Source of the DNA: JABSSA01 sp039960995
GTDB lineage: Bacteria > Pseudomonadota > Alphaproteobacteria > Rhodobacterales > Rhodobacteraceae
DNA length: 64,000 bases
Reading direction: 5' to 3'
Assembly (NCBI GenBank): GCA_039960995.1
Contig: JBDVKF010000075.1
Span: 62,001 to 126,000 of the forward strand
Below are positions 41,973 to 50,556 of this stretch, one piece after another. Position numbers and translations under genes: made by a program. Under the pieces are notes generated by a model that saw only the letters and a list, made by a program, of their open reading frames with translations, was not told the DNA's origin and did not search any database. Positions within the stretch are counted from its first letter, which is position 1. The number at the start of each line of letters is the position of its first letter.

Positions 41973-43739
41973 ATGGGACATGTGATCGCGACAGGTATCA
42001 AACGCAGGTTGGCGCTGGTTTTGGCGATATTGCTAGCCGTTTCGACCATTTGCGCTGGTGTTTGGCGGTATGGCTATCTTCAGGCGTTGGACGGGGTTGC
42101 GCGACAAGCCGCGTCTGATTTGGCACTGGCAAGTGACCGTTTGACGGGGCAGTTGCAACGTTATCGCGAGATTGCCGTCCTAACAGCTGATCGTCCGGAA
42201 ATAATAGCGGTTTTGGGGGGGGCAGACGCTGAAATCGCCAATCGGTTGTTGTTGGAAGCATCCGATAAAACGTCGTCATTGAACCTTATTCTGGTTGATA
42301 CAGAAAAAACGATCCGAGCTGCTGCCGTTGCGGATATTCCGACAGGCGCAATCGATCCGCAATTGTTTGATCGTGCGCTTCAAGGAGCCTTGGGCTGGAG
42401 CCATGGCCAATGGGGAGATGACGGCCCACGTGTTTTCAAATTTTCTGCCCCAATCTTTGGTTCGGATGGCCGTGTTCGCGCGGCTTTGGTTGCGATTGTG
42501 AATTTGGGATATGTGGAATTGGACTGGGTTGGATCAAATCCAACATTGTTTTTCACAGACGCCAAGGGCACCGTATTTTTCACAAACCGCTCGGAAATTA
42601 CCTATTGGACACGACCAGATGGCAATCCGGGGCTTGTGTCGCCCAATGGAGATGAGCGTCCCTTTGATGCAAAATACATTGGACGCCACGAAATCTGGAA
42701 ATTGGGATGGGGTAAGTATTTGCCCAAAGAGGCGATCCATCTGACGCGACAAATTCCAGTGGTGGGTTTCACCGGCGAAGTGCTGGCTGACTTGGCCCCG
42801 GCGCGGCGGTTGGCACAGTTTCAGGCCATGGCGGTTGGCGGGCTGTGTCTGGCTTTTGGCGCTATTTTCTTTCTTGCAACTGAACGCAGACGGACATTGG
42901 CCGAAGCCAACGCTTTGCTTGAGGAACGCGTCAGCATGCGCACTTTGGAATTGTCCCAGGCAAATATCGATCTTCGTCGGGAAGTCGCAGAACGTATTGA
43001 TGCCGAAAGTGCGTTGGCGCAAGCTCAGGCCGATCTTGTGCAGGCGGGGAAATTAAGCGCTTTGGGTCAAATGAGTGCGGGGATCAGTCACGAGTTGAAC
43101 CAACCTTTGATGGCCATCCAATCCTTTGCCGAAAATGGCGTCAAGTTCATGGAACGTGGTAAGGCAGACGTCACGCGTGACAATCTGGGGCGTATTTCCG
43201 ATATGGCGCAGCGGATGGGGCGCATCATTAAAAATCTGCGGGCTTTTGCACGCCAAGAAAGCGCACCGGCTGACCGCGTCAATGTCGTTGCCATCTTGGA
43301 CAGCGCAATTGAACTGACATCGGCGCATGTTCAATCCTCTGACGTTTATCTGCAGACATTGTATTCGAAAGACCCTGTTTGGGTGCGCGGCGGCGAGGTG
43401 CGATTGGGGCAGGTATTCGTGAATTTGATCAACAACGCTGTGGATGCGATGGGGCATTGTGAGACGCGCGCCTTGTCGATCCGGATTGATCAGGATGAAA
43501 AGCTGAGCGTGAGTTTTGCGGATACGGGCCCCGGAATTGACATGCCGGACAAAGTTTTTGAGCCGTTTTATTCGACCAAATCCAACACCGGACAGGACAG
43601 TATGGGTCTTGGCCTTTCGATTTCTTACGGCATTGTGCAAAGCTTTGGTGGTGATATCCGGGGGCGCAACACTGATAAGGGTGCTGAATTCACGGTCGAA
43701 TTGGAACGTTGGGCCGTGGCGCAGGAGGCTGCAGAATGA
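41973..43739 (+). CDS. dctB: C4-dicarboxylate sensor histidine kinase DctB
   Basis: 588 residues. Two membrane helices (residues ~12-30 and ~285-305, LCLAFGAIFFLATERRR) enclose a periplasmic sensor domain of the dCache type. A coiled linker precedes the dimerisation domain with GISHELNQPLMAIQSFAENG (phospho-His) and the ATPase motifs LVNLINNAVDAMGH, DTGPGIDMPDKVFEPF and GLGLSISYGIV. It probably senses dicarboxylates outside and phosphorylates DctD, whose gene overlaps by four bases. dctPQM, the likely target, follows. Confidence 0.93.
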   Translation: MGHVIATGIKRRLALVLAILLAVSTICAGVWRYGYLQALDGVARQAASDLALASDRLTGQLQRYREIAVLTADRPEIIAVLGGADAEIANRLLLEASDKTSSLNLILVDTEKTIRAAAVADIPTGAIDPQLFDRALQGALGWSHGQWGDDGPRVFKFSAPIFGSDGRVRAALVAIVNLGYVELDWVGSNPTLFFTDAKGTVFFTNRSEITYWTRPDGNPGLVSPNGDERPFDAKYIGRHEIWKLGWGKYLPKEAIHLTRQIPVVGFTGEVLADLAPARRLAQFQAMAVGGLCLAFGAIFFLATERRRTLAEANALLEERVSMRTLELSQANIDLRREVAERIDAESALAQAQADLVQAGKLSALGQMSAGISHELNQPLMAIQSFAENGVKFMERGKADVTRDNLGRISDMAQRMGRIIKNLRAFARQESAPADRVNVVAILDSAIELTSAHVQSSDVYLQTLYSKDPVWVRGGEVRLGQVFVNLINNAVDAMGHCETRALSIRIDQDEKLSVSFADTGPGIDMPDKVFEPFYSTKSNTGQDSMGLGLSISYGIVQSFGGDIRGRNTDKGAEFTVELERWAVAQEAAE

Positions 43740-44965
43740 ATCACAGCGTGTTGGTTGTTGATGATGATTCCAGTGTCCGAGAAGCGTTGGCCCAAACGTT
43801 GGAACTGGCTAATTTGAAACCGGTTTTGGCCAGTGCGTTCATTGCCGCAAAAGATCACATATCACCAAATTTCGAAGGGATAGTTCTTTCAGATATCCGC
43901 ATGCCGGGACGAGACGGGTTTTACCTTTTGGATCATGCCAGAAAGATCGATCCCGAATTGCCCGTGATCTTATTAACCGGAGAAGGCGACATTCCAATGG
44001 CCGTGCGCGCCGTTGGGCAGGGTGCGTTTGATTTTCTTGAAAAGCCTTGCGCGCCAGATGATTTGTTGCCGGTTTTGGAACGTGCTCTAAAAACGCGTGC
44101 CCTTGTGCTGGAAAACCGCCGCTTGAAGGCATTGGTCGAAAGCGGGGATCCTGCTGCGCGGATGTTGATTGGCCAATCCAAACAATCCGAACGTCTACGG
44201 GATCAGGTGCGCCGTGCGGCACAGTTGGATGTTGATGTGTTGGTCATGGGCCCGCAGGGCAGTGGCGTGCCAAAAGTCGGTGAAGTCATCCATCTAAGTT
44301 CTGCGCGATCCAAAGCACCGTTCGAAAAGCGGGCAGGGTCCAGTCTGACGGTGGATGCGCTTACAGACGCGTTAAAGAAAGCCCAAAGTGGCAGTCTGAT
44401 GATCGATGAAGTTGGACAAGTGCCAGCGGAAACCCAAATGATGCTGCTGGAGCATTTGGAAAATGGAATGGGCGTGCGCGTCATCGCTGGCAGTACGCAA
44501 AACCTTCAAGATCAGATCGACAAAGGCGCGTTCAGCGCTGATTTGTTTTATCGCCTCGAAGCGATGCCAGTGCGCATTCCGTCATTGTCAGAGCGTCCGG
44601 AAGATATTCCGGTCCTATTTCGCCATTACGTGGCGCAAGCGTCAGAGCAGGCTGGTTTAGCCGCCCCAGAAATTTCTCAGGATATTGTTGCTGATCTGAT
44701 GATACGCGATTGGCCAGGAAACGCGCGCGCGTTGATGGCAGAAGCCATGCGATTTGCTCTTGGCGTCGAAGACCGCGCGACGCCTGTTGATCTGGGGCTA
44801 ACCGAACAAATGGCGCGTGTGGAAAGATCGTTGTTGATCCAAGCATTGGTGCGAACGGGGGGCAGTGCGTCTGCCGCCGCAGAAGGTTTGCAGCTGCCGC
44901 GAAAGACGTTTTACGACAAGCTGACACGCCATGGATTAAAGGCCGAAGATTACAGGCGTGACTAA
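43736..44965 (+). CDS. dctD: DctD-family response regulator with degenerate AAA+ domain
   Basis: 409 residues from ATG 43736, overlapping dctB by four bases. The receiver is complete (VLVVDDDSSVREAL, phospho-Asp in LSDIRMPGRDGF, LLTGEGD, FLEKP). The central domain keeps the NtrC layout but is damaged: MGPQGSGVPKVGEVIH has the Walker A lysine out of place, the GAFTGA sigma-54 loop is deleted (replaced around EKRAGSSLTVDALTDALKK), and SADLFYRLEAMPV lacks the Arg before DLFYR. Walker B is recognisable (SLMIDEVGQVP). The Fis-type HTH is intact (RTGGSASAAAEGLQLPRKTF). It should bind DNA but not drive sigma-54. Tandem palindromes lie just downstream before dctP. Confidence 0.92.
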   Translation: MNHSVLVVDDDSSVREALAQTLELANLKPVLASAFIAAKDHISPNFEGIVLSDIRMPGRDGFYLLDHARKIDPELPVILLTGEGDIPMAVRAVGQGAFDFLEKPCAPDDLLPVLERALKTRALVLENRRLKALVESGDPAARMLIGQSKQSERLRDQVRRAAQLDVDVLVMGPQGSGVPKVGEVIHLSSARSKAPFEKRAGSSLTVDALTDALKKAQSGSLMIDEVGQVPAETQMMLLEHLENGMGVRVIAGSTQNLQDQIDKGAFSADLFYRLEAMPVRIPSLSERPEDIPVLFRHYVAQASEQAGLAAPEISQDIVADLMIRDWPGNARALMAEAMRFALGVEDRATPVDLGLTEQMARVERSLLIQALVRTGGSASAAAEGLQLPRKTFYDKLTRHGLKAEDYRRD

Positions 44966-45215
44966 AAAGAGTTGTGCGGAATTTCGCACAACTTGCATTT
45001 GGTGTCGTGCGACTTTTCGCACAGCTCTTTCCGAATTGATTTCCTGAATCTGTAAATTCGGCCCTTAAGGCGCAGAAAAATAATCATTATTTGATTTGAA
45101 CGCCGATGATTTATTTCGGGGGCTTTCAGGCTGCCTCAGATGTGTTGAGATACAACCACTGCGACATCGGGGAATGTCGCAAACAAAAAAGCGAAACTCT
45201 GGGAGGAAATCAGAG
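44966..45215 (+). promoter_or_regulatory. dctP control region with tandem palindromes
   Basis: Two sites share the form GTGCG-N6-CGCAC: the first, AGTTGTGCG-N6-CGCACAACT at 44970-44993, is perfect over nine bases; the second is GTGCG (45007-45011) and CGCAC (45018-45022). Their centres lie 33 bases apart, three helical turns. A third perfect inverted repeat, TGCGACAT-N6-ATGTCGCA, lies at 45160-45181, close to the dctP ribosome-binding site. No -24/-12 sigma-54 promoter (GG-N10-GC) was recognised. Confidence 0.7.
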
Positions 45216-46220
45216 ATGAAGATTTTGAAAGCAACTGTTACGGCGCTTGCCTTGACAGTCAGTGCAAATGCTGTTGCAGCCGCGTGTGACGACGGCGAAA
45301 TCGTAATCAAATTTAGCCACGTGACCAATACAGACAAGCACCCAAAAGGGATTGCGGCGTCACTTTTGGAACAGCGCGTCAACGACGAGATGAACGGTAA
45401 AGCCTGTATGGAGGTTTTCCCAAACTCGACGCTGTATAATGACAACCAAGTGCTAGAAGCGATGCTGCAGGGTGACGTGCAGCTTGCGGCGCCGTCTCTG
45501 TCAAAGTTCGAACAATTCACAAAGCAGTTCCGCATCTTTGATTTACCCTTCATGTTCAGCAACATTGACGCGGTTGATGCATTCCAAGCGTCTGAAACGG
45601 GTCAAGCCATGAAAGAATCCATGGTGCGCCGTGGTCTTTTGGGGCTGGCTTTCTGGCACAATGGCATGAAGCAGATGTCGGCCAACAAGCCGTTGATCAC
45701 GCCATCTGACGCCAATGGGCTGAAGTTTCGGGTTCAGAATTCGGATGTGTTGAAAGCGCAAATGGCCGCTTTGGGGGGGTCTCCCCAGCCGATGGCGTTC
45801 TCCGAAGTGTATGGTGCGCTTCAGACGGGTGTTGTCGACGGTCAAGAAAACACATGGTCGAACATCTACGGCAAGAAGTTCTTTGAGGTGCAGGACGGCA
45901 CCACAGAAACCAACCACGGCATCATTGACTACATGTTGGTGACAAATGTCGATTGGTGGGAAAGCCTGCCGGAAGATGTACGCACACAGCTTAGCACGAT
46001 CGTGAATGAAGTGACCGAGGTGCGCAATTCGGAAGCCTTTAAGGTGAACGAAGAAAACAAAGCCTCGATCATTGCTGCTGGTGGCGTTGTGCGTCAATTG
46101 ACAGCTGAGCAGCGAGAAGAATGGGTTGCAGTATTCAAGCCCGTTTGGGAAGAGTTCAAAGGCGATGTTGGCCAGGAAAACATCGACGCGGCACAAGCAA
46201 TCAACGCCGCGACGAACTAA
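45216..46220 (+). CDS. dctP: TRAP dicarboxylate transporter, periplasmic binding subunit
   Basis: 334 residues from ATG 45216, preceded by GGGAGGAAATC; the frame to 45096 is not used. A cleaved signal peptide (MKILKATVTALALTVSANAV) leads into a mature protein beginning near ACDDGEIVIKFSHVTNTDKHP. The solute-binding fold has the conserved region LKFRVQNSDVLKAQMAALGG containing the Arg that binds the carboxylate, and QTGVVDGQENTWSNIYGKKF. It captures a C4-dicarboxylate in the periplasm for DctQM. Context (dctBD upstream) supports dicarboxylate specificity. Confidence 0.95.
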   Translation: MKILKATVTALALTVSANAVAAACDDGEIVIKFSHVTNTDKHPKGIAASLLEQRVNDEMNGKACMEVFPNSTLYNDNQVLEAMLQGDVQLAAPSLSKFEQFTKQFRIFDLPFMFSNIDAVDAFQASETGQAMKESMVRRGLLGLAFWHNGMKQMSANKPLITPSDANGLKFRVQNSDVLKAQMAALGGSPQPMAFSEVYGALQTGVVDGQENTWSNIYGKKFFEVQDGTTETNHGIIDYMLVTNVDWWESLPEDVRTQLSTIVNEVTEVRNSEAFKVNEENKASIIAAGGVVRQLTAEQREEWVAVFKPVWEEFKGDVGQENIDAAQAINAATN

Positions 46221-46237
46221 ACCCACATTAAAAACAG

Positions 46238-46270
46238 CCCGGCCTGTGACACATAGGCCGGGTCTTTTTT
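46238..46270 (+). terminator. Intercistronic terminator between dctP and dctQ
   Basis: CCCGGCCT at 46238-46245 and AGGCCGGG at 46255-46262 form a perfect eight-base stem with a nine-base loop, followed by TCTTTTTTG. Partial termination here would make the binding protein more abundant than the membrane subunits. Confidence 0.85.
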
Positions 46271-46296
46271 GCCTGTAGCTTGGGGAGGAGCGGGCG

Positions 46297-46986
46297 ATGT
46301 CAGCCAAAAAACAGGAATATCAAGGGCTCGGGCGCATCGTGAACGAGATCGAAGAGACAGCCATTGCTGTTATTCTGGCTGCGATGACGATTATCACTTT
46401 TGCCAATGTTGTGTTGCGCTACGGATTTAACACCGGGCTGATTTGGGGACTAGAGTCCGTCTCCTTCCTGTTTGCTTGGTTGGTTTTGTTCGGCGCAAGC
46501 TATGCGGTCAAAACGACATCGCATCTGGGTGTCGATGTGATTGTCAATTTATGTGGTCCTGCGGGGCGGCGGATTTTTGGCCTGATCGCTGGGGCGGTTT
46601 GTATCTCGTTTGCGTTCCTTTTGTTAAAGGGAGCATGGGATTATTGGGCGAATTTCGCCAATCTGCCGCAGACAACGGGGCGTTGGTTTCCAAGCGGTTT
46701 TGAAGAGATGAAACGCACATCGTATCGCGCGTGGTACGAAGTGATCGATATCCACATGCCGGGTTGGTTGCGTTGGATCGAACCCTTGATGAACGAGGGC
46801 GAGGCGTATGAGAAAATTCCCCGCTTTATCCCTTATGCAATATTGCCGTTCGGCATGGCGCTTTTGCTGTTTCGTTTTGTCCAAGCAACTTGGCGCATTT
46901 GGCGCGGCGATGCCGAAGGCCTGATCGTAAGTCATGAAGCCGAAGAAGACGTCGAAAATGTGCGTCATGTAAACGCCGGGGACTGA
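46297..46986 (+). CDS. dctQ: TRAP dicarboxylate transporter, small membrane subunit
   Basis: 229 residues. The DctQ family pattern is four membrane helices, seen here around AIAVILAAMTIITFANVVLR, LIWGLESVSFLFAWLVLFGA, GLIAGAVCISFAFLLLK and FIPYAILPFGMALLLFRFVQ. A longer than usual soluble stretch of about 60 residues (FANLPQTTGRWFPSGFEEM onward) separates helices 3 and 4, and an acidic tail ends the protein. GGGGAGGAGCGGGCG precedes the start. With DctM it forms the sodium-linked TRAP permease. Confidence 0.92.
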   Translation: MSAKKQEYQGLGRIVNEIEETAIAVILAAMTIITFANVVLRYGFNTGLIWGLESVSFLFAWLVLFGASYAVKTTSHLGVDVIVNLCGPAGRRIFGLIAGAVCISFAFLLLKGAWDYWANFANLPQTTGRWFPSGFEEMKRTSYRAWYEVIDIHMPGWLRWIEPLMNEGEAYEKIPRFIPYAILPFGMALLLFRFVQATWRIWRGDAEGLIVSHEAEEDVENVRHVNAGD

Positions 46987-46991
46987 TATCA

Positions 46992-48368
46992 ATGGAAGTC
47001 GCATTTCTTTTCTCGATGGTCATCGGGCTCATGCTGATTGGTGTGCCGATTGCCGTATCTTTGGGCTTTAGCTCGATGGTATTTTTGCTGATTTACAGTG
47101 ATGCGTCACTGGCATCAGTCGCAAATTCTCTGTTTCAGGCGATGGCGGGGCATTACACGTTGCTGGCCATTCCGTTCTTTATTTTGGCCTCGACATTCAT
47201 GTCGACGGGTGGTGTCGCGATACGCATCATTCGATTTTCGATTGCTTGTGTTGGACATTTGCCTGGCGGCCTGGCGATTGCAGGTGTCTTTGCCTGTATG
47301 CTGTTTGCGGCCCTGTCAGGATCTTCGCCCGCCACGGTGGTTGCTATCGGATCAATCGTGATCGCGGGTATGCGGCAGGTTGGGTATAGCAAGGATTTCG
47401 CCGCAGGTGTGATTGCAAATGCTGGAACGCTTGGCATTCTGATCCCGCCGTCCATTGTGATGGTCGTCTATGCGTCCGCTGTGGATGTGTCAGTAGGACG
47501 TATGTTTCTTGCGGGTGTCATCCCCGGTCTAATGGCTGGCTTCATGTTGATGACGACGATCTATATCATCGCCAGGCTGCGCAATCTGCCCAAAGGCGAC
47601 TGGCTGGGCTGGCACGAGATTTATCAATCTGGTCTGCACGCCTCGGGTGGTTTGTTCCTGATTGTAATCATTCTGGGCGGGATCTACGGAGGTATCTTTA
47701 CGCCGACCGAAGCCGCGTCGGTGGCTGCGGTTTACGCCTTCCTGATCGCGACGTTTGTCTATCGGGACATGGGGCCGCTTAGCACGCCTGAAGGGGAGCC
47801 GAACCATTCGCTGTTGACGCGTCCGTGGGCGTTGATCACTGCCCTTTTTCACAAAGACACTAAGAATGCGTTTTTTGAGGCGGGCAAGCTGACGGTGACG
47901 TTGTTGTTCATTATCGCCTGTGCGTTGATCCTGAAACACGTGCTGACCGAAGAGCAAATCCCGCAAAAGATTGCGTCCGTGATGTTGGAGGCTGGGTTTG
48001 GTGCGGTGATGTTCCTTGTGATCGTCAATGTGATCTTGTTGATCGGTGGTCAGTTCATGGAACCAAGCGGTTTGCTGGTGATCGTAGCACCTTTGGTATT
48101 CCCGATCGCGATTGAGTTGGGGATTGATCCAATCCATCTTGGCATCATCATGGTGGTGAACATGGAAATCGGAATGATTACGCCGCCGGTTGGGCTGAAC
48201 TTGTTCGTGACGTCGGGCGTGGCCAACATGCCAATGATGCGCGTGGTCAAAGCCGCGCTGCCATTCACAGCCGTATTGTTCGTTTTCCTGATTATGGTGA
48301 CCTATATTCCGGCCATCTCGATTTGGCTGCCGACCTTGATGATGGGCCCAGAAGTCATCGTGAATTGA
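46992..48368 (+). CDS. dctM: TRAP dicarboxylate transporter, large membrane subunit
   Basis: 458 residues, about twelve membrane helices. Characteristic DctM stretches include LAIPFFILASTFMSTGGVAI, AALSGSSPATVVAIGSIVIA and GTLGILIPPSIVMVVYASAV; EIGMITPPVGLNLFVTSGV is the second, C-terminal copy of the conserved motif. It forms the sodium-coupled channel of the TRAP transporter. It begins five bases after dctQ. A GC-rich hairpin follows its stop. Confidence 0.95.
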   Translation: MEVAFLFSMVIGLMLIGVPIAVSLGFSSMVFLLIYSDASLASVANSLFQAMAGHYTLLAIPFFILASTFMSTGGVAIRIIRFSIACVGHLPGGLAIAGVFACMLFAALSGSSPATVVAIGSIVIAGMRQVGYSKDFAAGVIANAGTLGILIPPSIVMVVYASAVDVSVGRMFLAGVIPGLMAGFMLMTTIYIIARLRNLPKGDWLGWHEIYQSGLHASGGLFLIVIILGGIYGGIFTPTEAASVAAVYAFLIATFVYRDMGPLSTPEGEPNHSLLTRPWALITALFHKDTKNAFFEAGKLTVTLLFIIACALILKHVLTEEQIPQKIASVMLEAGFGAVMFLVIVNVILLIGGQFMEPSGLLVIVAPLVFPIAIELGIDPIHLGIIMVVNMEIGMITPPVGLNLFVTSGVANMPMMRVVKAALPFTAVLFVFLIMVTYIPAISIWLPTLMMGPEVIVN

Positions 48369-48704
48369 TCTGATAGCGCGCGCCCTTCAGGGCGCGCATT
48401 TGATTGATTTGCGTTTCGCACGCAGCGGTCAGGGGCAAGCCCCCGACACCCCTTGCGTTGCGGAGCGATGCGTGTCGTTTGAAGGATGCGACGGCTTTTC
48501 TAAGGGTTTTCAATGGGCAGTGACACGTGACACCGGTGTACATGTTTTGTGTTTATGACTTTGTGCGAGCATTTTCCGCGATTTGCGCCAAGGTCTGCTA
48601 TGCACGACAAAGTTGCGGTTTAGAAAATAGTAGTCTTCAATGAACCTGCCCAAATCTCTCAATATCGGCAAAGGGCATACTGCTGCAAAGGTTAAGTCCA
48701 CTTG
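48369..48704. other. Intergenic region between dctM and pentapeptide gene
   Basis: About 336 bases. After the dctM terminator it holds a short GC palindrome (GGGGC-AA-GCCCC at 48432-48443), then DNA whose composition drifts to higher AT toward the pentapeptide gene. No open frame of interest, no recognised promoter and no mobile element ends were found. Confidence 0.6.
48378..48397 (+). terminator. Terminator after dctM
   Basis: GCGCGCCC (48378-48385), TTCA loop and GGGCGCGC (48390-48397) form a strong eight-base stem, followed by a T-rich ATTTGATTGATTT. It ends the dctPQM operon. Confidence 0.8.
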
Positions 48705-49148
48705 ATGCTAGATGAAGTTCAAATACTGGATGAATTTGGAGAGGTTTTGAAAACCTACCGAGTTCCTCATGGTCGAGTTCAGTTTGAAGGCGTTACTTGG
48801 GAAGGAGTTCACCTCCATGGAGCTCAGCTTGCGAATGCTAACTTCAAGGGCGCAGACCTGTACTGGGCTAACTTTTTCTTGGCGCATTTAGATGGTGCAA
48901 ATTTTGAGAATGCCAACCTACAAGGCGTTGATCTAAAAGAAGCCTCCTGCATTGGTACTAGTTTTCGAGGAGCTAATCTTGGTCGAGATAATCTCGGTGG
49001 TGGCTCGAAACTGCAAGGTGCGGATTTCACTAGAGCCATACTCAACCGTGCAAATCTTGAGGGTGCGGAATACGATGAGGAAACGAAGTTTCCAAAAGGC
49101 TTTTTTCCTCAATCACATGGCATGATCGAAATCCAAATGGATGAGTAG
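48705..49148 (+). CDS. Pentapeptide-repeat protein
   Basis: 147 residues from ATG 48705 (TTG 48702 directly before it is the alternative; AAAGG is ten bases before the TTG). Tandem five-residue A(N/D)Lxx units run from about residue 40 to 120 (ANANFKGADLYWANFFLAHL, ANFENANLQGVDLKEASCIG, ADFTRAILNRANLEGAEYDE), which should form a right-handed quadrilateral beta-helix. Such proteins can mimic DNA and inhibit gyrase, but most have no known role. Codons are richer in A/T than in the neighbours, suggesting recent acquisition. It lies alone between dctM and tpiA. Confidence 0.88.
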   Translation: MLDEVQILDEFGEVLKTYRVPHGRVQFEGVTWEGVHLHGAQLANANFKGADLYWANFFLAHLDGANFENANLQGVDLKEASCIGTSFRGANLGRDNLGGGSKLQGADFTRAILNRANLEGAEYDEETKFPKGFFPQSHGMIEIQMDE

Positions 49149-49261
49149 GTTTGGGCTCCTGCAGACATTCTCTATGTTTGTCCAAGGGTCGGTTTAGGTC
49201 ATTCCTCAGAAATTAAGTCGTCGCTGAGATGCAGTAATCACCTAATGCGTCACACATCCCG

Positions 49262-50005
49262 TTAGCTGTGTTTTAAAGCTTCCACAATTGGTGCAAAGTC
49301 GCTCGCTTTCAAGGATGCCCCGCCAACCAAAGCGCCCTCGACGTCTTTTACGGCGAATATATCTGCGGCATTGCCCGCCTTGACCGACCCTCCATAAAGT
49401 AGCGCGATATCTGCACCTGTGTCGCCAAATCGTTGGGCCATTTGCGCGCGGATTGCGGCGTGGACTTCGGCGATTTGATCGATTGTGGCGACGGCGCCGG
49501 TTCCGATGGCCCAGATGGGTTCGTAGGCGATGACCAAGGTGTCTGGCGTTGCACCGTCTGGAACGGAATTGGCAAGCTGGCGTGCGATCACGTCCAGTGT
49601 TTGCCCGGCGTCCCGTTCTGCCGCGCTTTCGCCGATGCACAAGATCGCAACCAATCCAGCGGACCAGGCCGCTTTGGTTTTCGCGGCGACCAGTACGTCG
49701 CTTTCGTCGTGATCCGTGCGGCGTTCTGAGTGACCGACAATCACATGGCCAATGCCCAGATCGGCCAACATATCCGCGCTGACATCTCCTGTATGTGCGC
49801 CAGACGCAGCAGGGTGGCAATCTTGCGCACCGATTGCGACGGATTTGGTGGCGGTTTCCTTGGCGAGAGTGAGGTACGGGAAGGGAGGGCAGATCACGAC
49901 GTCTGGTGCATCGGCCGGAATAGCCTGTTCCAATGCTGTCAGCTCTGCCAAAGCAGCTGTGCTGCCGTTCATTTTCCAATTGCCAGCTGCGAGTTTGCGG
50001 GGCAT
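49262..50005 (-). CDS. tpiA: Triosephosphate isomerase
   Basis: 247 residues from ATG 50005, preceded by GGGAG at spacing of nine. GNWKMNGSTAAL has the catalytic Lys, GIGHVIVGHSERR has the catalytic His, and VIAYEPIWAIGTGAVAT has the catalytic Glu and the mobile loop; ALLYGGSVKAGNAADIF is the phosphate-binding loop. It interconverts dihydroxyacetone phosphate and glyceraldehyde 3-phosphate. A long overlapping minus-strand frame (49242-50402) is a shadow with implausible Arg-rich composition. Confidence 0.97.
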   Translation of the reverse strand: MPRKLAAGNWKMNGSTAALAELTALEQAIPADAPDVVICPPFPYLTLAKETATKSVAIGAQDCHPAASGAHTGDVSADMLADLGIGHVIVGHSERRTDHDESDVLVAAKTKAAWSAGLVAILCIGESAAERDAGQTLDVIARQLANSVPDGATPDTLVIAYEPIWAIGTGAVATIDQIAEVHAAIRAQMAQRFGDTGADIALLYGGSVKAGNAADIFAVKDVEGALVGGASLKASDFAPIVEALKHS

Positions 50006-50129
50006 GTGTTCGTCTCCCTTCAAGGTGTTGTCGCTTGACTAACATTGTCGGGTAGAGGGGACCAGAGCGGAGGTAAGCTTGTGCCCCAGAAACTAGTGCA
50101 AAGGTCATGGCGCAGGGGGATTCACAAAC

Positions 50130-50493
50130 GATGATCACCCTGAAACAGGCAATCAGGCGGACAAAGGTGTTGATGCGCCAAATGCCAGACCTTACGGGCC
50201 ACAGATGGCACGCCCGGGCTTGAAGTGAGAAAACGCGACGGTGGCTGGATAGCTGTTCAAGCGCCACTGGGGCGCTTTCAGGCGACGTTACCATCAACTT
50301 TGGTGAAGCGCTTGAATTTTGGACAGGTGGTAAGGTGGTCGCGCCGTCGCATCGTGTGATCGCAGGCACAATGGAACGCCTGTTCACTCCGATGTTCTTC
50401 AACCCGTCCTATGAAACCAATGTGGCCCCACCTCTATCCGATGAGGTGATCTTGGCTGGGACGCATTTGAGCAAGCGTTTTGAAGAAACCTAG
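50130..50493 (+). pseudogene. Remnant of an isopenicillin-N-synthase-like 2OG-Fe(II) oxygenase gene
   Basis: Several frames carry parts of one protein. At 50130 onward DDHPETGNQADKGVD resembles the start of the catalytic region; after frame changes comes TDGTPGLEVRKRDGGWIAV; after a further shift near 50280 comes TINFGEALEFWTGGKVVAPS, HRVIAG and FFNPSYETNVAP, ending with a stop at 50491-50493. These are the second half of an oxygenase of the IPNS family, including the second iron His (SHRV). The HxD iron motif expected before GLEVR is gone and at least two frameshifts occur, so the gene is dead. Confidence 0.8.
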
Positions 50494-50556
50494 GTCCACT
50501 TAAAGCAATGACATTCGCAGTGCTGTTTTCGATGGTAATGAGCTTGCGTTGATCGC

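Noticed and set aside
44966..45215. Sigma-54 promoter before dctP
   Set aside because: No GG-N10-GC pair at -24/-12 could be found in the region by reading.
48429..48446. Palindrome as an insertion sequence end
   Set aside because: There is no matching partner, target duplication or transposase; it is better seen as a common intergenic palindrome.
49242..50402. 386-residue minus-strand open frame over tpiA
   Set aside because: It is very rich in Arg and lacks any domain, while tpiA in another frame of the same strand has every catalytic motif.
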